In this document: one piece after another, positions 25,424 through 33,769 of the stretch
How positions within the stretch are numbered: position 1 is the first letter of the stretch
Layout of the letters: the number at the start of each line of letters is the position of its first letter
Notes under the pieces: model-generated
Seen by the model: only the letters and a program-made list of their open reading frames with translations
Told to the model about the DNA's origin: nothing
The model's database searches: none
Program-made: the position numbers and the translations under genes
Assembly (NCBI GenBank): GCA_963789495.1
Contig: CAWBLP010000025.1
Coordinates: 1-64,000, forward strand
Length of the DNA: 64,000 bases
Reading direction: 5' to 3'
Source: CAWBLP01 sp963789495
Lineage (GTDB): Bacteria > Pseudomonadota > Alphaproteobacteria > Acetobacterales > Acetobacteraceae

Positions 25424-26733
25424 TGGGATCCGACGCGTGCGACGATCGCTCTCAGCCGCCTGCGGTCCGCGTCGATGGCGCCGCGCTGCTCGTCGATGGA
25501 CGCATAGAAACGCTGGTAGAGGTCGATCATGTCCTGCCGCTCCGCCGGGGTGGCGAACCGTTCCTGCGCGAGCCAGGCCTGGAGGGGCCTGCGGTCCGCC
25601 TTGCTCCGATCGTACAGTCGCGCGAAATAGTCCAGATTGCGCGCGATGTCGAAGTAGCGAGGGTCACGAAAGATCGCGTCGAACCGTTCCTGGTAGTGGC
25701 CGAACAGCGGGTCGTCGAAGAAGATCAGCTTGAGGTCGGTTTCATAGACCTCATTGGGCCATTGCGGGGGATGGGCATCTGCCAGAGTGCCCGGTCTGAA
25801 GGGCAGCTCGCCGAATTGCGCGAGGGACCGTGCCGCGGACTGGTCGTCACCAATCGCGGGCGGATCGAGGCGAGGCGGGTCGTTGACCCGGCGCATGAGA
25901 TTGACGAACTCGTTCTTGGGCACTGGAAAGTCGAATATGGCGCGGACCAGGGGCAGGTTGATCGGCCATTCCGCCCATACGCCCGCAACCGCCAGGGCAT
26001 TGTGGGCCAGATGGATGCAATTGTCCTGGAACAGGCCCCAATGGAACACCTTCCTGCCGTCACGGTAGGGGGCGTTCTGCGCATTGAGGAATGCGATCAT
26101 CGCGATCATCTGGCGTCGGGTTACCGGGACCTTCGCGCAGAAGCGGCCGCGGCCGAGGCTGATGGCGTAATCGGTGGCGACGGAGACCTCGTATTTGTAG
26201 TCCTCCGGCGTGGTGCCGGCGGGCATGTCGTCGAACACGTCGGCGTGGAATGTGACGCCACTGTAGATGCGCAGCTGCTTCGCACGCGCCTGGACCGCGG
26301 CGTAGTCCGTGCGGGTCAGCCCGTGGCCCGGGGGCAGGTCGCCATCGAAAAAGAAATTCCGACCCGGTATGGCGACCCATTTCGCATTGGCGAAATGCGC
26401 ATTCATGCTGAGGCCGACGCCGGTGACCGCTGGTTCCTGATGCGCGCTCGATGCTATTTCGTCACAAAGACGCAAGGTGGGATAGGCTGTGCCGGGATCA
26501 CGACAGGCGCCGTTGAGATAGAACACCGCATGCCCGCCGATCTCGCCACGGATATCGGCGCCGAAGCCGCGCATCTTCTTGATCTGGGACAGGGCGCAGA
26601 ATTCTGCGTAGAGCGGATAGACCGAGGCGTAGACTGCATCGTCGGTGTTCACACCAGCCCGGTCGAAGCGTTCCACGCTGCATGCTGCGAGCCAGGCGAA
26701 TGCCAGTAGAGGCCACAGGCGACGCAAGGCCAT
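25420..26733 (-). CDS. Lipoprotein of unknown function at the head of the polyene operon
   Basis: The 437-residue protein begins MALRRLWPLLAFAWLAACSV, a type II signal with lipobox LAAC (Cys18), so it is a lipid-anchored envelope protein. Much of it is unknown. AVFYLNGACRDPG, MNAHFANAKWVAIPGRNFFF and VFHWGLFQDNCIHLAHNALA stand out. The NC..LAHNALA block resembles the Cys-containing helix of NlpC/P60- or LRAT-like thiol enzymes, and a His lies in MNAHFANA, so an enzymatic role such as acyl transfer or amidase is possible. It overlaps the glycosyltransferase start, which ties it to polyene assembly or anchoring. Function is inferred only from position. Confidence 0.8.
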   Translation of the reverse strand: MALRRLWPLLAFAWLAACSVERFDRAGVNTDDAVYASVYPLYAEFCALSQIKKMRGFGADIRGEIGGHAVFYLNGACRDPGTAYPTLRLCDEIASSAHQEPAVTGVGLSMNAHFANAKWVAIPGRNFFFDGDLPPGHGLTRTDYAAVQARAKQLRIYSGVTFHADVFDDMPAGTTPEDYKYEVSVATDYAISLGRGRFCAKVPVTRRQMIAMIAFLNAQNAPYRDGRKVFHWGLFQDNCIHLAHNALAVAGVWAEWPINLPLVRAIFDFPVPKNEFVNLMRRVNDPPRLDPPAIGDDQSAARSLAQFGELPFRPGTLADAHPPQWPNEVYETDLKLIFFDDPLFGHYQERFDAIFRDPRYFDIARNLDYFARLYDRSKADRRPLQAWLAQERFATPAERQDMIDLYQRFYASIDEQRGAIDADRRRLRAIVARVGSQ

Positions 26734-27315
26734 CAGACGCTCGTACGGGGGAAGCGGACGAGAGGTCTGGCGTACTCGACGGTCATGTTGGCAGGCTGGT
26801 CTCTGGATCCGATCAGGGTCTGTCCCGGCTCGGCTTCAGCGCGCAGAACAGCGACTGGCTGGACGGGCATGTCGAGGCAGGTTGGCTGGATTCCTGGTGG
26901 GTTGTAAAGGCACGATCCATTGGCGCAGCGGGTAGCCGCGTTTGGCGGCCGTCAGCCAAGGTGAGAATGGCCCCGGGGTCCGGCGTGAACGGCGGCGAAG
27001 CCAATTCTCACCACAGCGGAAGAACGAGACCACTCAGCGCCACGGGAGTCGGCGATTGCGCCACGGCTGTCGTGCAATCACCACCGCGTGTGGCCATCCA
27101 AGGCCACCCGGCGGAGCAGGTCCGTCTACGCCCAGGAAATCCGGCGCAGAGTGCGAAGCTGAACACTTCCGCAACGGGGTGTGTCCTGCTGCCTCGTGAG
27201 GCGGCCTTGAGACAGGCGCCGTCGTCGCCAACGCGCGCGGCGTTGTTCTCCTGACGCGGCCACGTGTAGCGTGACGTGCGCTTCGCAGATCGATGAAGCC
27301 GGGGGGAGACGGTCG
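26734..27315. other. Intergenic region between the polyene operon and the methyltransferase gene
   Basis: No convincing gene is seen. The stretch should contain the divergent promoters for the lipoprotein-led operon (minus) and the methyltransferase (plus), but no clear boxes are visible. Two inverted repeats occur: GTGAGAATGGC (26961-26971) with GCCAATTCTCAC (27000-27011), and GATTGC/GCAATC further right near 27052-27078. Confidence 0.45.
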
Positions 27316-28122
27316 ATGGATCAGACATCTCGTCACGACGCATGGCAGGCGGCCGACAGTTACGAGTCTTACATGGGACGATGGAGCCGCCAGATCGCGC
27401 CACAGTTTCTCGACTGGCTCGACGTGCCGCGCGGCTTGGACTGGCTAGAGATTGGCTGCGGGACCGGCGCGCTGTCTGCCGCTATCCTGGCGCGATGCGC
27501 ACCGCAGAGTCTGATCTGCATCGACCCGTCTGAAGGCTTCATCGCGAGGGCCCGAGCGAACGTCTCGGATGCGCGTGCCACGTTTCAGGTCGGCGATGCG
27601 CAGGATCTCACCGTGGCGTCGGACAGCAAGGGCGTGATCGTGTCTGCGCTTGCCCTCAATTTCATACCGGACAAGGCCAGGGCGCTTGCCGAGATGAGGC
27701 GGGTGGCCCGTGTCGGGGCAACCGTCGGGTTTTATGTATGGGACTATCCGGGTGGCGGCATTGAGTTCATGCGCGCCTTCTGGGCTGCCGCAATGGAGCT
27801 TGACAGCAAAGCTCTGGACCTGACCGAGGGCAGGCGGTTTCCCTTTTGCACACCCGATGCTTTGACGGACCTGGTCAAGCGAGCCGGTCTTACGTCGGTG
27901 GGCTATCGCTCGATCGAAATTCCGACCGTGTTCAAAGATTTTGACGACTTTTGGCGTCCGTTCACGCTGGGCGCGGGGCCGGCGCCCGGCTACTGCACGA
28001 GTCTCGATCCCGAAGCGCGGCAGGTATTGAAGGAGACACTGCACGCCCGTCTGCCGCGCCGCGAGGATGGATCAATCCCGCTGAAGGCGAGGGCATGGGC
28101 GGTCAAGGCGAAGGTGGGCTAG
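27316..28122 (+). CDS. SAM-dependent class I methyltransferase
   Basis: ATG at 27316 follows GGGGGGAGAC and is preferred to the in-frame ATG at 27271. The 268-residue protein has the SAM-binding motif I LDWLEIGCGTGALSAAIL near residue 40, the acidic motif II CIDPSEGFIARARANV, and VGDAQDLTVASDSKGV. HDAWQAADSYESYMGRWSRQ at the N-terminus is typical of small-molecule methyltransferases of the type that modify arsenic, ubiquinone or secondary metabolites. The substrate is unknown. Confidence 0.85.
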   Translation: MDQTSRHDAWQAADSYESYMGRWSRQIAPQFLDWLDVPRGLDWLEIGCGTGALSAAILARCAPQSLICIDPSEGFIARARANVSDARATFQVGDAQDLTVASDSKGVIVSALALNFIPDKARALAEMRRVARVGATVGFYVWDYPGGGIEFMRAFWAAAMELDSKALDLTEGRRFPFCTPDALTDLVKRAGLTSVGYRSIEIPTVFKDFDDFWRPFTLGAGPAPGYCTSLDPEARQVLKETLHARLPRREDGSIPLKARAWAVKAKVG

Positions 28123-28127
28123 CCGGC

Positions 28128-28250
28128 CGTCCTGCGGCATGCCCGTCCTGCAGCGTGCCCGTCCTGCAGCGTGCCCGTCCTGCAGCGTGCCCGTCCTGCG
28201 GCATGCCCGTCCTGCGGCATGCCCGTGTCCTGCGGCATGCCCGTCCTTCA
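28128..28250. repeat. 16-base tandem repeat directly after the methyltransferase gene
   Basis: The unit CGTCCTGCRGCRTGCC recurs at 28128, 28144, 28160, 28176, 28192, 28208 and, with a 2-base insertion, 28224 and 28242. Seven to eight copies alternate between two variants. There are no spacers, so it is not a CRISPR array. It begins 6 bases after the stop codon. Confidence 0.9.
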
Positions 28251-28307
28251 GCCCGAAGGTGATTGGGCGAGGGCCTGAGATCCGCCCCCTCGGGGACTGC
28301 CGTGCGG

Positions 28308-28511
28308 TCAGGATCGGGCTTTGTCCCTGGGGGGCAGGCGGAAGCGCGGATCGGTTCCCTGTAGCATGCGCTCGGTCTGCACGATCCACGCAGCGGCTTC
28401 GTGCTCGCTGGCGAAACCGGCCATGGTCTTGAGCTGACCATCTGCCGTCGTCAGATTGACGCTGAAGGTATTGTTCGGCTGTGGGACGACCTGAAAGCGC
28501 GGTGATGTCAT
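28308..28511 (-). CDS. Small conserved-type protein of unknown function
   Basis: ATG at 28511 gives 67 residues starting MTSPRFQVVPQPNNTFSVNL, with an upstream ATG at 28520 as alternative. The pattern of beta strands and then a helix (TMAGFASEHEAAAWIVQTER) and a basic tail suggests a small folded alpha/beta protein. It has no signal or membrane segment. I do not know its function; the balanced composition supports a real gene. Confidence 0.6.
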   Translation of the reverse strand: MTSPRFQVVPQPNNTFSVNLTTADGQLKTMAGFASEHEAAAWIVQTERMLQGTDPRFRLPPRDKARS

Positions 28512-28665
28512 GCCGACCATTATGGCACAGCCGCAGCCGAATTGCATTCATCCGCTTGTGCCTGCCGGGTCGCATCCATACATGCGCGTCCCCCTATGTT
28601 ATTGCGAGCGACCACCCAACCTCCGGTTGCTACGGCGGCGCGCCCGGGCGCTGAAAGGACCGACA

Positions 28666-28905
28666 ATGACTCCCAAATTCCTACGTGAGGAAGCGGCTCG
28701 TTTCCGGGACATGGCCGAGGTGGCCGACCGGGAAGCGTCAAAGCTCAGGTATCTGACAATGGCAACCGACTTCGAGGCGCGGGCTGAGGCTGCCGGCCAG
28801 CCGTTGGAACTGGCGCCGGAGCCTGAGCTGGAGCCTGAGCCGGCAAGGCCAGCCGAACCGGCCCCCGCCAGAAGGCGCGGCCGCGCGTCGAGCGACGCGG
28901 CTTAG
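28666..28905 (+). CDS. Small helical protein of unknown function
   Basis: ATG at 28666 follows AAAGGACC and gives 79 residues. The first half, LREEAARFRDMAEVADREAS then LRYLTMATDFEARAE, looks like two amphipathic helices, a type common in alphaproteobacterial small proteins. The second half is a low-complexity Pro/Glu stretch (ELEPEPARPAEPAPA) ending in basic RRRGR. The role is unknown. Confidence 0.6.
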   Translation: MTPKFLREEAARFRDMAEVADREASKLRYLTMATDFEARAEAAGQPLELAPEPELEPEPARPAEPAPARRRGRASSDAA

Positions 28906-28923
28906 CCGCCGCATTCCGCACCT

Positions 28924-29188
28924 GTGGTGGGAGGCGGCAAGCGTCGGGGGGTTGACTCCGGACCCTCGTCAAGGGGCGCTGCCCCTTGAAACCCCGCCAA
29001 GGGCCCGGCCCTTGGAACCGATTACTGTTTGGGGTGGTCGTGATGATGCGCTGGTCCGAGGCGGTCACGCCGCCTTCGCACCCAGAACCGAATCCGATTG
29101 CAAAGGCGAGAATTTGCTGGAGGACCAGGAGGCAAAGCCTCCTGGCGGGCTACGGGGCAACGCCCCGACGCTTCCTGCCTCCCACCAC
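28924..29188. repeat. Structured intergenic element bounded by inverted repeats (265 bases)
   Basis: The ends are GTGGTGGGAGGC..AAGCGTCGGGG at 28924 and its near-perfect reverse complement ending at 29188. Inside are stacked hairpins: AAGGGGC/GCCCCTT, CCAAGGG/CCCTTGG, AGGAGGC/GCCTCCT and CGGGGC/GCCCCG. Shorter relatives with the same ends lie at 42000-42081 and 50306-50377, and modules recur at 43360-43530. No coding frame fits. It is probably a REP-like or MITE-like dispersed element, and it could act as a terminator or RNA-stability element for flanking genes. Confidence 0.75.
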
Positions 29189-29218
29189 AACGGATGCGCG
29201 CGCCGGTGGCGGCCGCGG

Positions 29219-29779
29219 TCAGCCCGCCTGGGCGACGATCCGGCCATCCTCCCAGATCCCCAGGCAAACCAGCTCGCCGTCCCGTTCCAGTAGAAGGTAG
29301 GGGTCAAGCACCACCTCCTCCTGAAACAATTCGCCGAGGATCAGAGCCGATCCGGGCGCCTCGCGATAGACGCTGCGTGCCACCGCCGCGATCGGTTCCG
29401 GCACGCCGACATCGGCAAGCCAGCCCACCGGCACCCAGCGCTCCTCCCAATGGGAGCCGGCCCGCACGCGGAACACGCCGGCACCGATCAGCAGGGCGAT
29501 CACACCCATCCAGGCCAGGGTCAGCAGGTTGGGCCAGGCCGCACCGTGGTTGATCTGCTGAGCCAGTCCGCCGCTGGCCGCCATGGCGCCGACCGAGCCG
29601 AGCAGGGCGGTGGGGAGCAGGGCCTGATGGCGATACCAGAAGCTGGGCGCGAAACGCTCCACCTGCGCTCGCTTATGCGCCTCCAGTGCGTCCAGCGGTA
29701 CCGGCCGGATGCGCTGTTCATCCAGGATTTCGCTCAGCAGCTTGAGCCGCGCAGGAGCCACCAAAGCATCGAACGGCAT
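29219..29779 (-). CDS. Membrane protein of unknown function
   Basis: ATG at 29779 follows GAGGAGG, which supports it over longer frames. The 186-residue protein has two hydrophobic segments: LPTALLGSVGAMAASGGLAQ near residue 70 and LLTLAWMGVIALLIGAGVF near residue 95. A soluble domain follows, with a short WVPVGWLADVGVPEPIAAVA block, and it ends in GELVCLGIWEDGRIVAQAG. No family was recognised. The N-terminal LVAPARLKLLSEILDEQRI and RPVPLDALEAHKRAQVERF look cytoplasmic. Confidence 0.7.
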   Translation of the reverse strand: MPFDALVAPARLKLLSEILDEQRIRPVPLDALEAHKRAQVERFAPSFWYRHQALLPTALLGSVGAMAASGGLAQQINHGAAWPNLLTLAWMGVIALLIGAGVFRVRAGSHWEERWVPVGWLADVGVPEPIAAVARSVYREAPGSALILGELFQEEVVLDPYLLLERDGELVCLGIWEDGRIVAQAG

Positions 29780-30008
29780 GGCCGATACCTCCTCGGGTCG
29801 TGGCGAAGCAGGAAGCCTAGCACGGCGGGGGCGGAGCGCCAGGGACGCCGGGCGGCGCTCGCCATGACATGATCGGCCGGCGGCCTGTCGGTCCGGTGCC
29901 GCGCTCCCGCATCGACAGCGCCCGTCGCCATCCCGCAACCGGCCTTCGGTGGGCAAGCCGGCGAATTCTGCGTAGGCTCGGCGCGATCAAAACGGGGGAA
30001 ACCAGGAC

Positions 30009-30929
30009 ATGGGCGACGTGCGCGTAATGGCTACGGGGCTGCGCTTTCCCGAAGGGCCGGTGGCCATGCGGGACGGCTCCGTGGTGCTGGTGGAGATCGA
30101 GCGCCAGACGGTGACGCGCATCGCCGCGGACGGCCAGGTCTCGATCCTGGCGCACACCGGCGGCGGTCCGAACGGGTTGGCGGTCGGTCCGGACGGCGCC
30201 TTCTACGTCTGCAACAATGGCGGCTTCGCCTGGCGCACCGAGATGAACATGCTGCGCCCAGCCGGCGTGCCCGCCGACTATACCGGCGGCCGTATCGAGC
30301 GCGTGGACCCGAAGACCGGCGCCGTCACCGTGCTGTACGACCGCTGCGGCGACAACAAACTGCTCGGCCCGAATGACATCGTGTTCGACACCGCGGGCGG
30401 CTTCTACTTCACCGACTTCGGCAAGGCGCGGACGCGGGATCGCGACTGGGGCGGGGTGTATTACGCGCTGGCCGACGGCTCGAGGATCGTCGAGGTCGCG
30501 CATCCGGTGCTGACGCCGAACGGCATCGGCCTGTCGCCGGACGGCACGGTGCTCTACGTCGCGGAGACGGAAACCGCGCGGCTCTGGGCGTTCGACATCA
30601 CCGCCCCGGGCGTGGTGAGGAAGGCGCCGTTCCCGTCGCCGCATGGCGGGCGGTTCATCATCGGCCTGGGCGGGTATCAGCGTTTCGACAGCCTGGCGGT
30701 GGATGCGGCCGGCAATATCTGCGTCGCCACGCTGGTGAACGGCAGTGTCAGCGTCGTCGCGCCGGACGGGCGCCTGCTGCGCCAGGTGGCGATGCCGGAT
30801 ATGTTCTGCACCAATATCTGCTTCGGCGGGGCCGACCTGCGCACCGCCTATATGACGCTGTCCGGCACCGGGCAGCTGGTCTCGATGCCATGGCCGGAAC
30901 CCGGCCTGCGGCTGGCGTACGAGGCCTGA
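30009..30929 (+). CDS. SMP-30/gluconolactonase-family beta-propeller lactonase
   Basis: The 306-residue protein shows repeated propeller strands with the metal-binding pattern of the family: GLRFPEGPVAMRDGSVVLVE at the start (Glu ligand), GPNGLAVGPDGAFYVCNNGG, LLGPNDIVFDTAGGFYFTDF (Asn), and TPNGIGLSPDGTVLYVAETE. These are sugar-acid lactone hydrolases and related esterases. It is cytoplasmic by lack of a signal. It leads a tight set with an SDR, a THI5-like protein and a phosphoribosyltransferase, so it may open a lactone made by the SDR. Confidence 0.9.
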   Translation: MGDVRVMATGLRFPEGPVAMRDGSVVLVEIERQTVTRIAADGQVSILAHTGGGPNGLAVGPDGAFYVCNNGGFAWRTEMNMLRPAGVPADYTGGRIERVDPKTGAVTVLYDRCGDNKLLGPNDIVFDTAGGFYFTDFGKARTRDRDWGGVYYALADGSRIVEVAHPVLTPNGIGLSPDGTVLYVAETETARLWAFDITAPGVVRKAPFPSPHGGRFIIGLGGYQRFDSLAVDAAGNICVATLVNGSVSVVAPDGRLLRQVAMPDMFCTNICFGGADLRTAYMTLSGTGQLVSMPWPEPGLRLAYEA

Positions 30930-30946
30930 GCGGGGAGGGCAGCGAC

Positions 30947-31648
30947 ATGGCATTCACCGACAAGATCGTCATCGTCACCGGAGCGGCCGGCAATGTCGGG
31001 CAGGCCCTGGCGCGCCTGCTGGCCGCGCGCGGTGCCCGCGTGGCGGCGGTGGACCAGGCGGGCGAACCGCTCACCGCGCTGGCCGCGTCCTTGCCGGACG
31101 CCGGGCGGCACCTGCCCCTGCCGGGCTACGATCTGACCGACCCGGCGGCCTGCACGGCTCTGGTCGGCGAAGTGCAGCAGCGCCTCGGCCGGCTCGATGC
31201 GGTGGCAACCACGGTCGGTGGCTTCGCCATGGCGAAACTGGCCGATGCCGGCCTGGACCAGTGGGATGCAATGTTCAGCCTGAATGTGAAGACCACCTGG
31301 AACATCTACCGCGCCGCGGTGCCGGTGCTGCGGGCGGTCGGTGGTGGCAGCCTGGTCGGCGTGGGCAGTGCCGCCGGCCTGCGCGGCAGTGGGCAGATGG
31401 CCGCCTATGCCGCCACCAAAAGCGCGGTGATGCGGCTGACCGAGAGCCTGGCCGATGAGTTGCGCCCGGATCGGATCCGGGTAAACGCCGTGCTGCCGAC
31501 CACCATCGACACGCCGCAGAACCGCGCCGCCATGCCGGGGGCCGATACATCGCGCTGGGTACAGCCGTCCGAGGTCGCCGAGGCCATGGCGTTCCTGTTG
31601 TCCGATTCAGCCAGCGGCGTCACCGGCGCCCTGCTTCCGGTGGGATGA
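30947..31648 (+). CDS. Short-chain dehydrogenase/reductase
   Basis: ATG at 30947 follows GGGGAGGGC and gives 233 residues. The NAD(P)-binding block is KIVIVTGAAGNVGQALARLL, and the catalytic Tyr and Lys are in MAAYAATKSAVMRLTESLA near residue 150, with Ser in GVGSAAGL. It lies 17 bases after the lactonase gene and its stop overlaps the next start (ATGATCATCATG). It probably oxidises or reduces a sugar-like substrate; the partner lactonase is consistent with that. Confidence 0.9.
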   Translation: MAFTDKIVIVTGAAGNVGQALARLLAARGARVAAVDQAGEPLTALAASLPDAGRHLPLPGYDLTDPAACTALVGEVQQRLGRLDAVATTVGGFAMAKLADAGLDQWDAMFSLNVKTTWNIYRAAVPVLRAVGGGSLVGVGSAAGLRGSGQMAAYAATKSAVMRLTESLADELRPDRIRVNAVLPTTIDTPQNRAAMPGADTSRWVQPSEVAEAMAFLLSDSASGVTGALLPVG

Positions 31649-32643
31649 TCATCATGCGCCTGTTCGTTGCCTTGTTCTGCGCTCTGGCGGCCAGCCTGAG
31701 CGCCACCGCCGCCCGTGCGGACGACGCCATCACCTTCGGGCTCGACTGGAAGGCGGAGGCCGAATACGGCGGTTACTACCAGGCCGTCGCCACCGGACTC
31801 TACGCGCGTCACGGACTTTCAGTGACGATCAGGGAAGGCGGCCCGCAGATCAACCACATGCAGTTGCTGATGGCGGGCCGGCTGGACTTCAACCTGGGCG
31901 GCGGACGGGCAATCGAGTTCGTCCAGCAGAACCTGCCGTTCCTCGCCGTGGCGGCGATCTTCCAGAAGGACCCGGCGGTGCTGATCGCCCATCCGGGCGT
32001 GGGCCACGACAGTTTCGCGGCGCTGAAAGGCGCGCCGATCGAAATCGGTGCCGATACCCGCAACGGCTGGTGGCGCTTCCTCGCCGCCAAATACGGCTAC
32101 AGCGACAGCCAGATCCGGCCATACACGTTCAACCTCGCGCCGTTCCTGGCCGACAAGAAGATGGTGCAGCAGGGCTATCTGGGCTCCGAGCCGTTCCTGA
32201 TCCGGGAGAAGGCCGGCTTCGATCCGGAGGTGCTGCTGGTCGCCGATGGCGGCTACCAGGGCTACGCCAATATCATCACCACCAGCCGCAAGCTGGTGCA
32301 GGAGCATCCCGACATCGTACAGCGTTTCGTCGATGGCTCGATCGAGGGCTGGTATTCCTACCTGTACGGCGACCCGTCGCCTGCCAACAAGCTGATCAAG
32401 GCCGCCAACCCGGAAATGCCGGACGACCTGCTGCGCTACGGGCGGGAGGTGATGATCAAACACGGCACGGTGGATTCCGGCGACACGCTGAAGCTGGGTA
32501 TCGGCGCGATGACCGATGCGCGCTGGACGGCGTTCTACCGCACGATGTCCGAGGTTGGCGTCTACCCCAAAGGACTCGACGTGACCCGCGCCTACACCAC
32601 GCAATTCGTCGACAAGCGGGTCGGCATGGAGCTGAAGCACTGA
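31645..32643 (+). CDS. NMT1/THI5-like periplasmic substrate-binding protein
   Basis: The 332-residue protein starts at ATG 31645, overlapping the SDR stop. It has a signal peptide (MRLFVALFCALAASLSATAA, cleavage near ARA-DD). The mature part matches the NMT1/THI5 family: ITFGLDWKAEAEYGGYYQAV, YARHGLSVTIREGGPQINHM, LLMAGRLDFNLGGG and ADGGYQGYANIITTSRKLV. Such proteins feed ABC importers of pyrimidine-like, taurine-like or nitrate-like compounds. No permease or ATPase is next to it, so its transporter lies elsewhere or is shared. Confidence 0.88.
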   Translation: MIIMRLFVALFCALAASLSATAARADDAITFGLDWKAEAEYGGYYQAVATGLYARHGLSVTIREGGPQINHMQLLMAGRLDFNLGGGRAIEFVQQNLPFLAVAAIFQKDPAVLIAHPGVGHDSFAALKGAPIEIGADTRNGWWRFLAAKYGYSDSQIRPYTFNLAPFLADKKMVQQGYLGSEPFLIREKAGFDPEVLLVADGGYQGYANIITTSRKLVQEHPDIVQRFVDGSIEGWYSYLYGDPSPANKLIKAANPEMPDDLLRYGREVMIKHGTVDSGDTLKLGIGAMTDARWTAFYRTMSEVGVYPKGLDVTRAYTTQFVDKRVGMELKH

Positions 32644-33644
32644 CCGCGGCGGCTCCCTGGAAGGGCCTGGATACCAGCCGCAAGCCGGTTTTCATCGGCT
32701 ATGACCAGGCGGAGCGCATGGTCGCCGCGCTGCTCGACCGCGCGGTGCAGTGGCAGCCGGATACCGTGGCGGGCATCGTGCGCGGCGGATTGGTGCCGGC
32801 CACCATGGCGTCCTGCCTGCTCGCCTTGCCGCTGCAGATGCTGGGCTGGGAGCGGCGCAGCGGCGCCACCGGCTGGATCGGACCGCCGCCCGAGGGTCGG
32901 CGCATCCTGCTGGTCGACGATTGCTGCGCCACCGGGCAGACCATGCAGGCTGTGCGCGCCGCGCTGCTCGCGGAGGGTTTCGACTGCATGACCCTGACCA
33001 TCGTGCACGATCCGGAGACGACCGGCTTTGTGCCGGACCTGTCGCATCCGATGCGCGAGCTGTTCCGGTTTCCCTGGGAACGCGGCGAGGCGACGCCGGC
33101 CGGGCGCGCGCTGCGGGCGACCGGCGCGCCGGCGGATCGCGCGACCGAACGGCCATTCATCGGTCTCGACCTCGACGGCGTGTTTCTGGCGGATATTCCA
33201 CTGGCGGAATACCAGGCCGACCTGGCCGGCACATTGGCGCGTCGGCACGCGCTGCCCCCATTCCCGCGGCTGCCCGAGTTCGCGGCGGAACGTGCGGTGG
33301 TGATCACCGGGCGGCCGGCCTGCGACCGCGAGCCCACCGCGGCGTGGCTGGCGACCTTTGGCTACGGGACGCTGCCGCTGGAATGCCGGCCGGCGGATGT
33401 CGCGGACGATCCGGACTCGGTGGCACGCTACAAGGCCGAAGCGGCGACGCGCTGGGGCTGCACCCATTTCATTGAGAGCGATCCCGAGCAGGCGATCCGC
33501 ATCGCCGCCCATGCGCCGCATCTGTTGGTGAGTTGGTGGACCGCGGAGGAGGCGCGCTGCTGGCTGATCGGCGCGGCGCGTGGCGAGCCTTCGCCGCTGT
33601 TGCCTGCCGTGCCCGCTGTTGGCCGGGACCATTCGCTGGGTTGA
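32640..33644 (+). CDS. Phosphoribosyltransferase fused to a HAD-type domain
   Basis: The frame continues from CTG at 32640, which overlaps the binding-protein stop (CTGA); the first ATG is at 32718. Because VFIGYDQAER before the ATG looks like real sequence, a rare CTG start is possible. Residues 25-140 are a type I phosphoribosyltransferase with AGIVRGGLVPATMAS and the PRPP loop RRILLVDDCCATGQTM. The C-terminal part has HAD motifs: FIGLDLDGVFLADI (I), VVITGRPA (II), RYKAEAA (III Lys) and IESDPEQAIRIA (IV). The fused enzyme may salvage a base and act on its phosphate. The longer frame reaching back to 32070 is a shadow. Confidence 0.8.
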   Translation: MTAAAPWKGLDTSRKPVFIGYDQAERMVAALLDRAVQWQPDTVAGIVRGGLVPATMASCLLALPLQMLGWERRSGATGWIGPPPEGRRILLVDDCCATGQTMQAVRAALLAEGFDCMTLTIVHDPETTGFVPDLSHPMRELFRFPWERGEATPAGRALRATGAPADRATERPFIGLDLDGVFLADIPLAEYQADLAGTLARRHALPPFPRLPEFAAERAVVITGRPACDREPTAAWLATFGYGTLPLECRPADVADDPDSVARYKAEAATRWGCTHFIESDPEQAIRIAAHAPHLLVSWWTAEEARCWLIGAARGEPSPLLPAVPAVGRDHSLG

Positions 33645-33769
33645 CCTGCGCGCGGTGGCGTGGGTCGGCGCGGGCCGGCAACGCCCTGTGGCATACGCAG
33701 TCACGCCGGCAGGACATGACCGGCATTCGGGGCGGCAGAGTGCGACGGGGCCGCCTGTTCGTGGTCCAC

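Noticed and set aside
27271..27315. Upstream start for the methyltransferase
   Set aside because: The residues it adds are not like the family, and the strong ribosome-binding site points to 27316.
28128..28250. Possible CRISPR array
   Set aside because: The 16-base units are contiguous with no spacers, and no cas genes are present.
32070..32639. N-terminal extension of the phosphoribosyltransferase frame
   Set aside because: It is antisense-style sequence overlapping the THI5-like gene in another frame and lacks any pattern.
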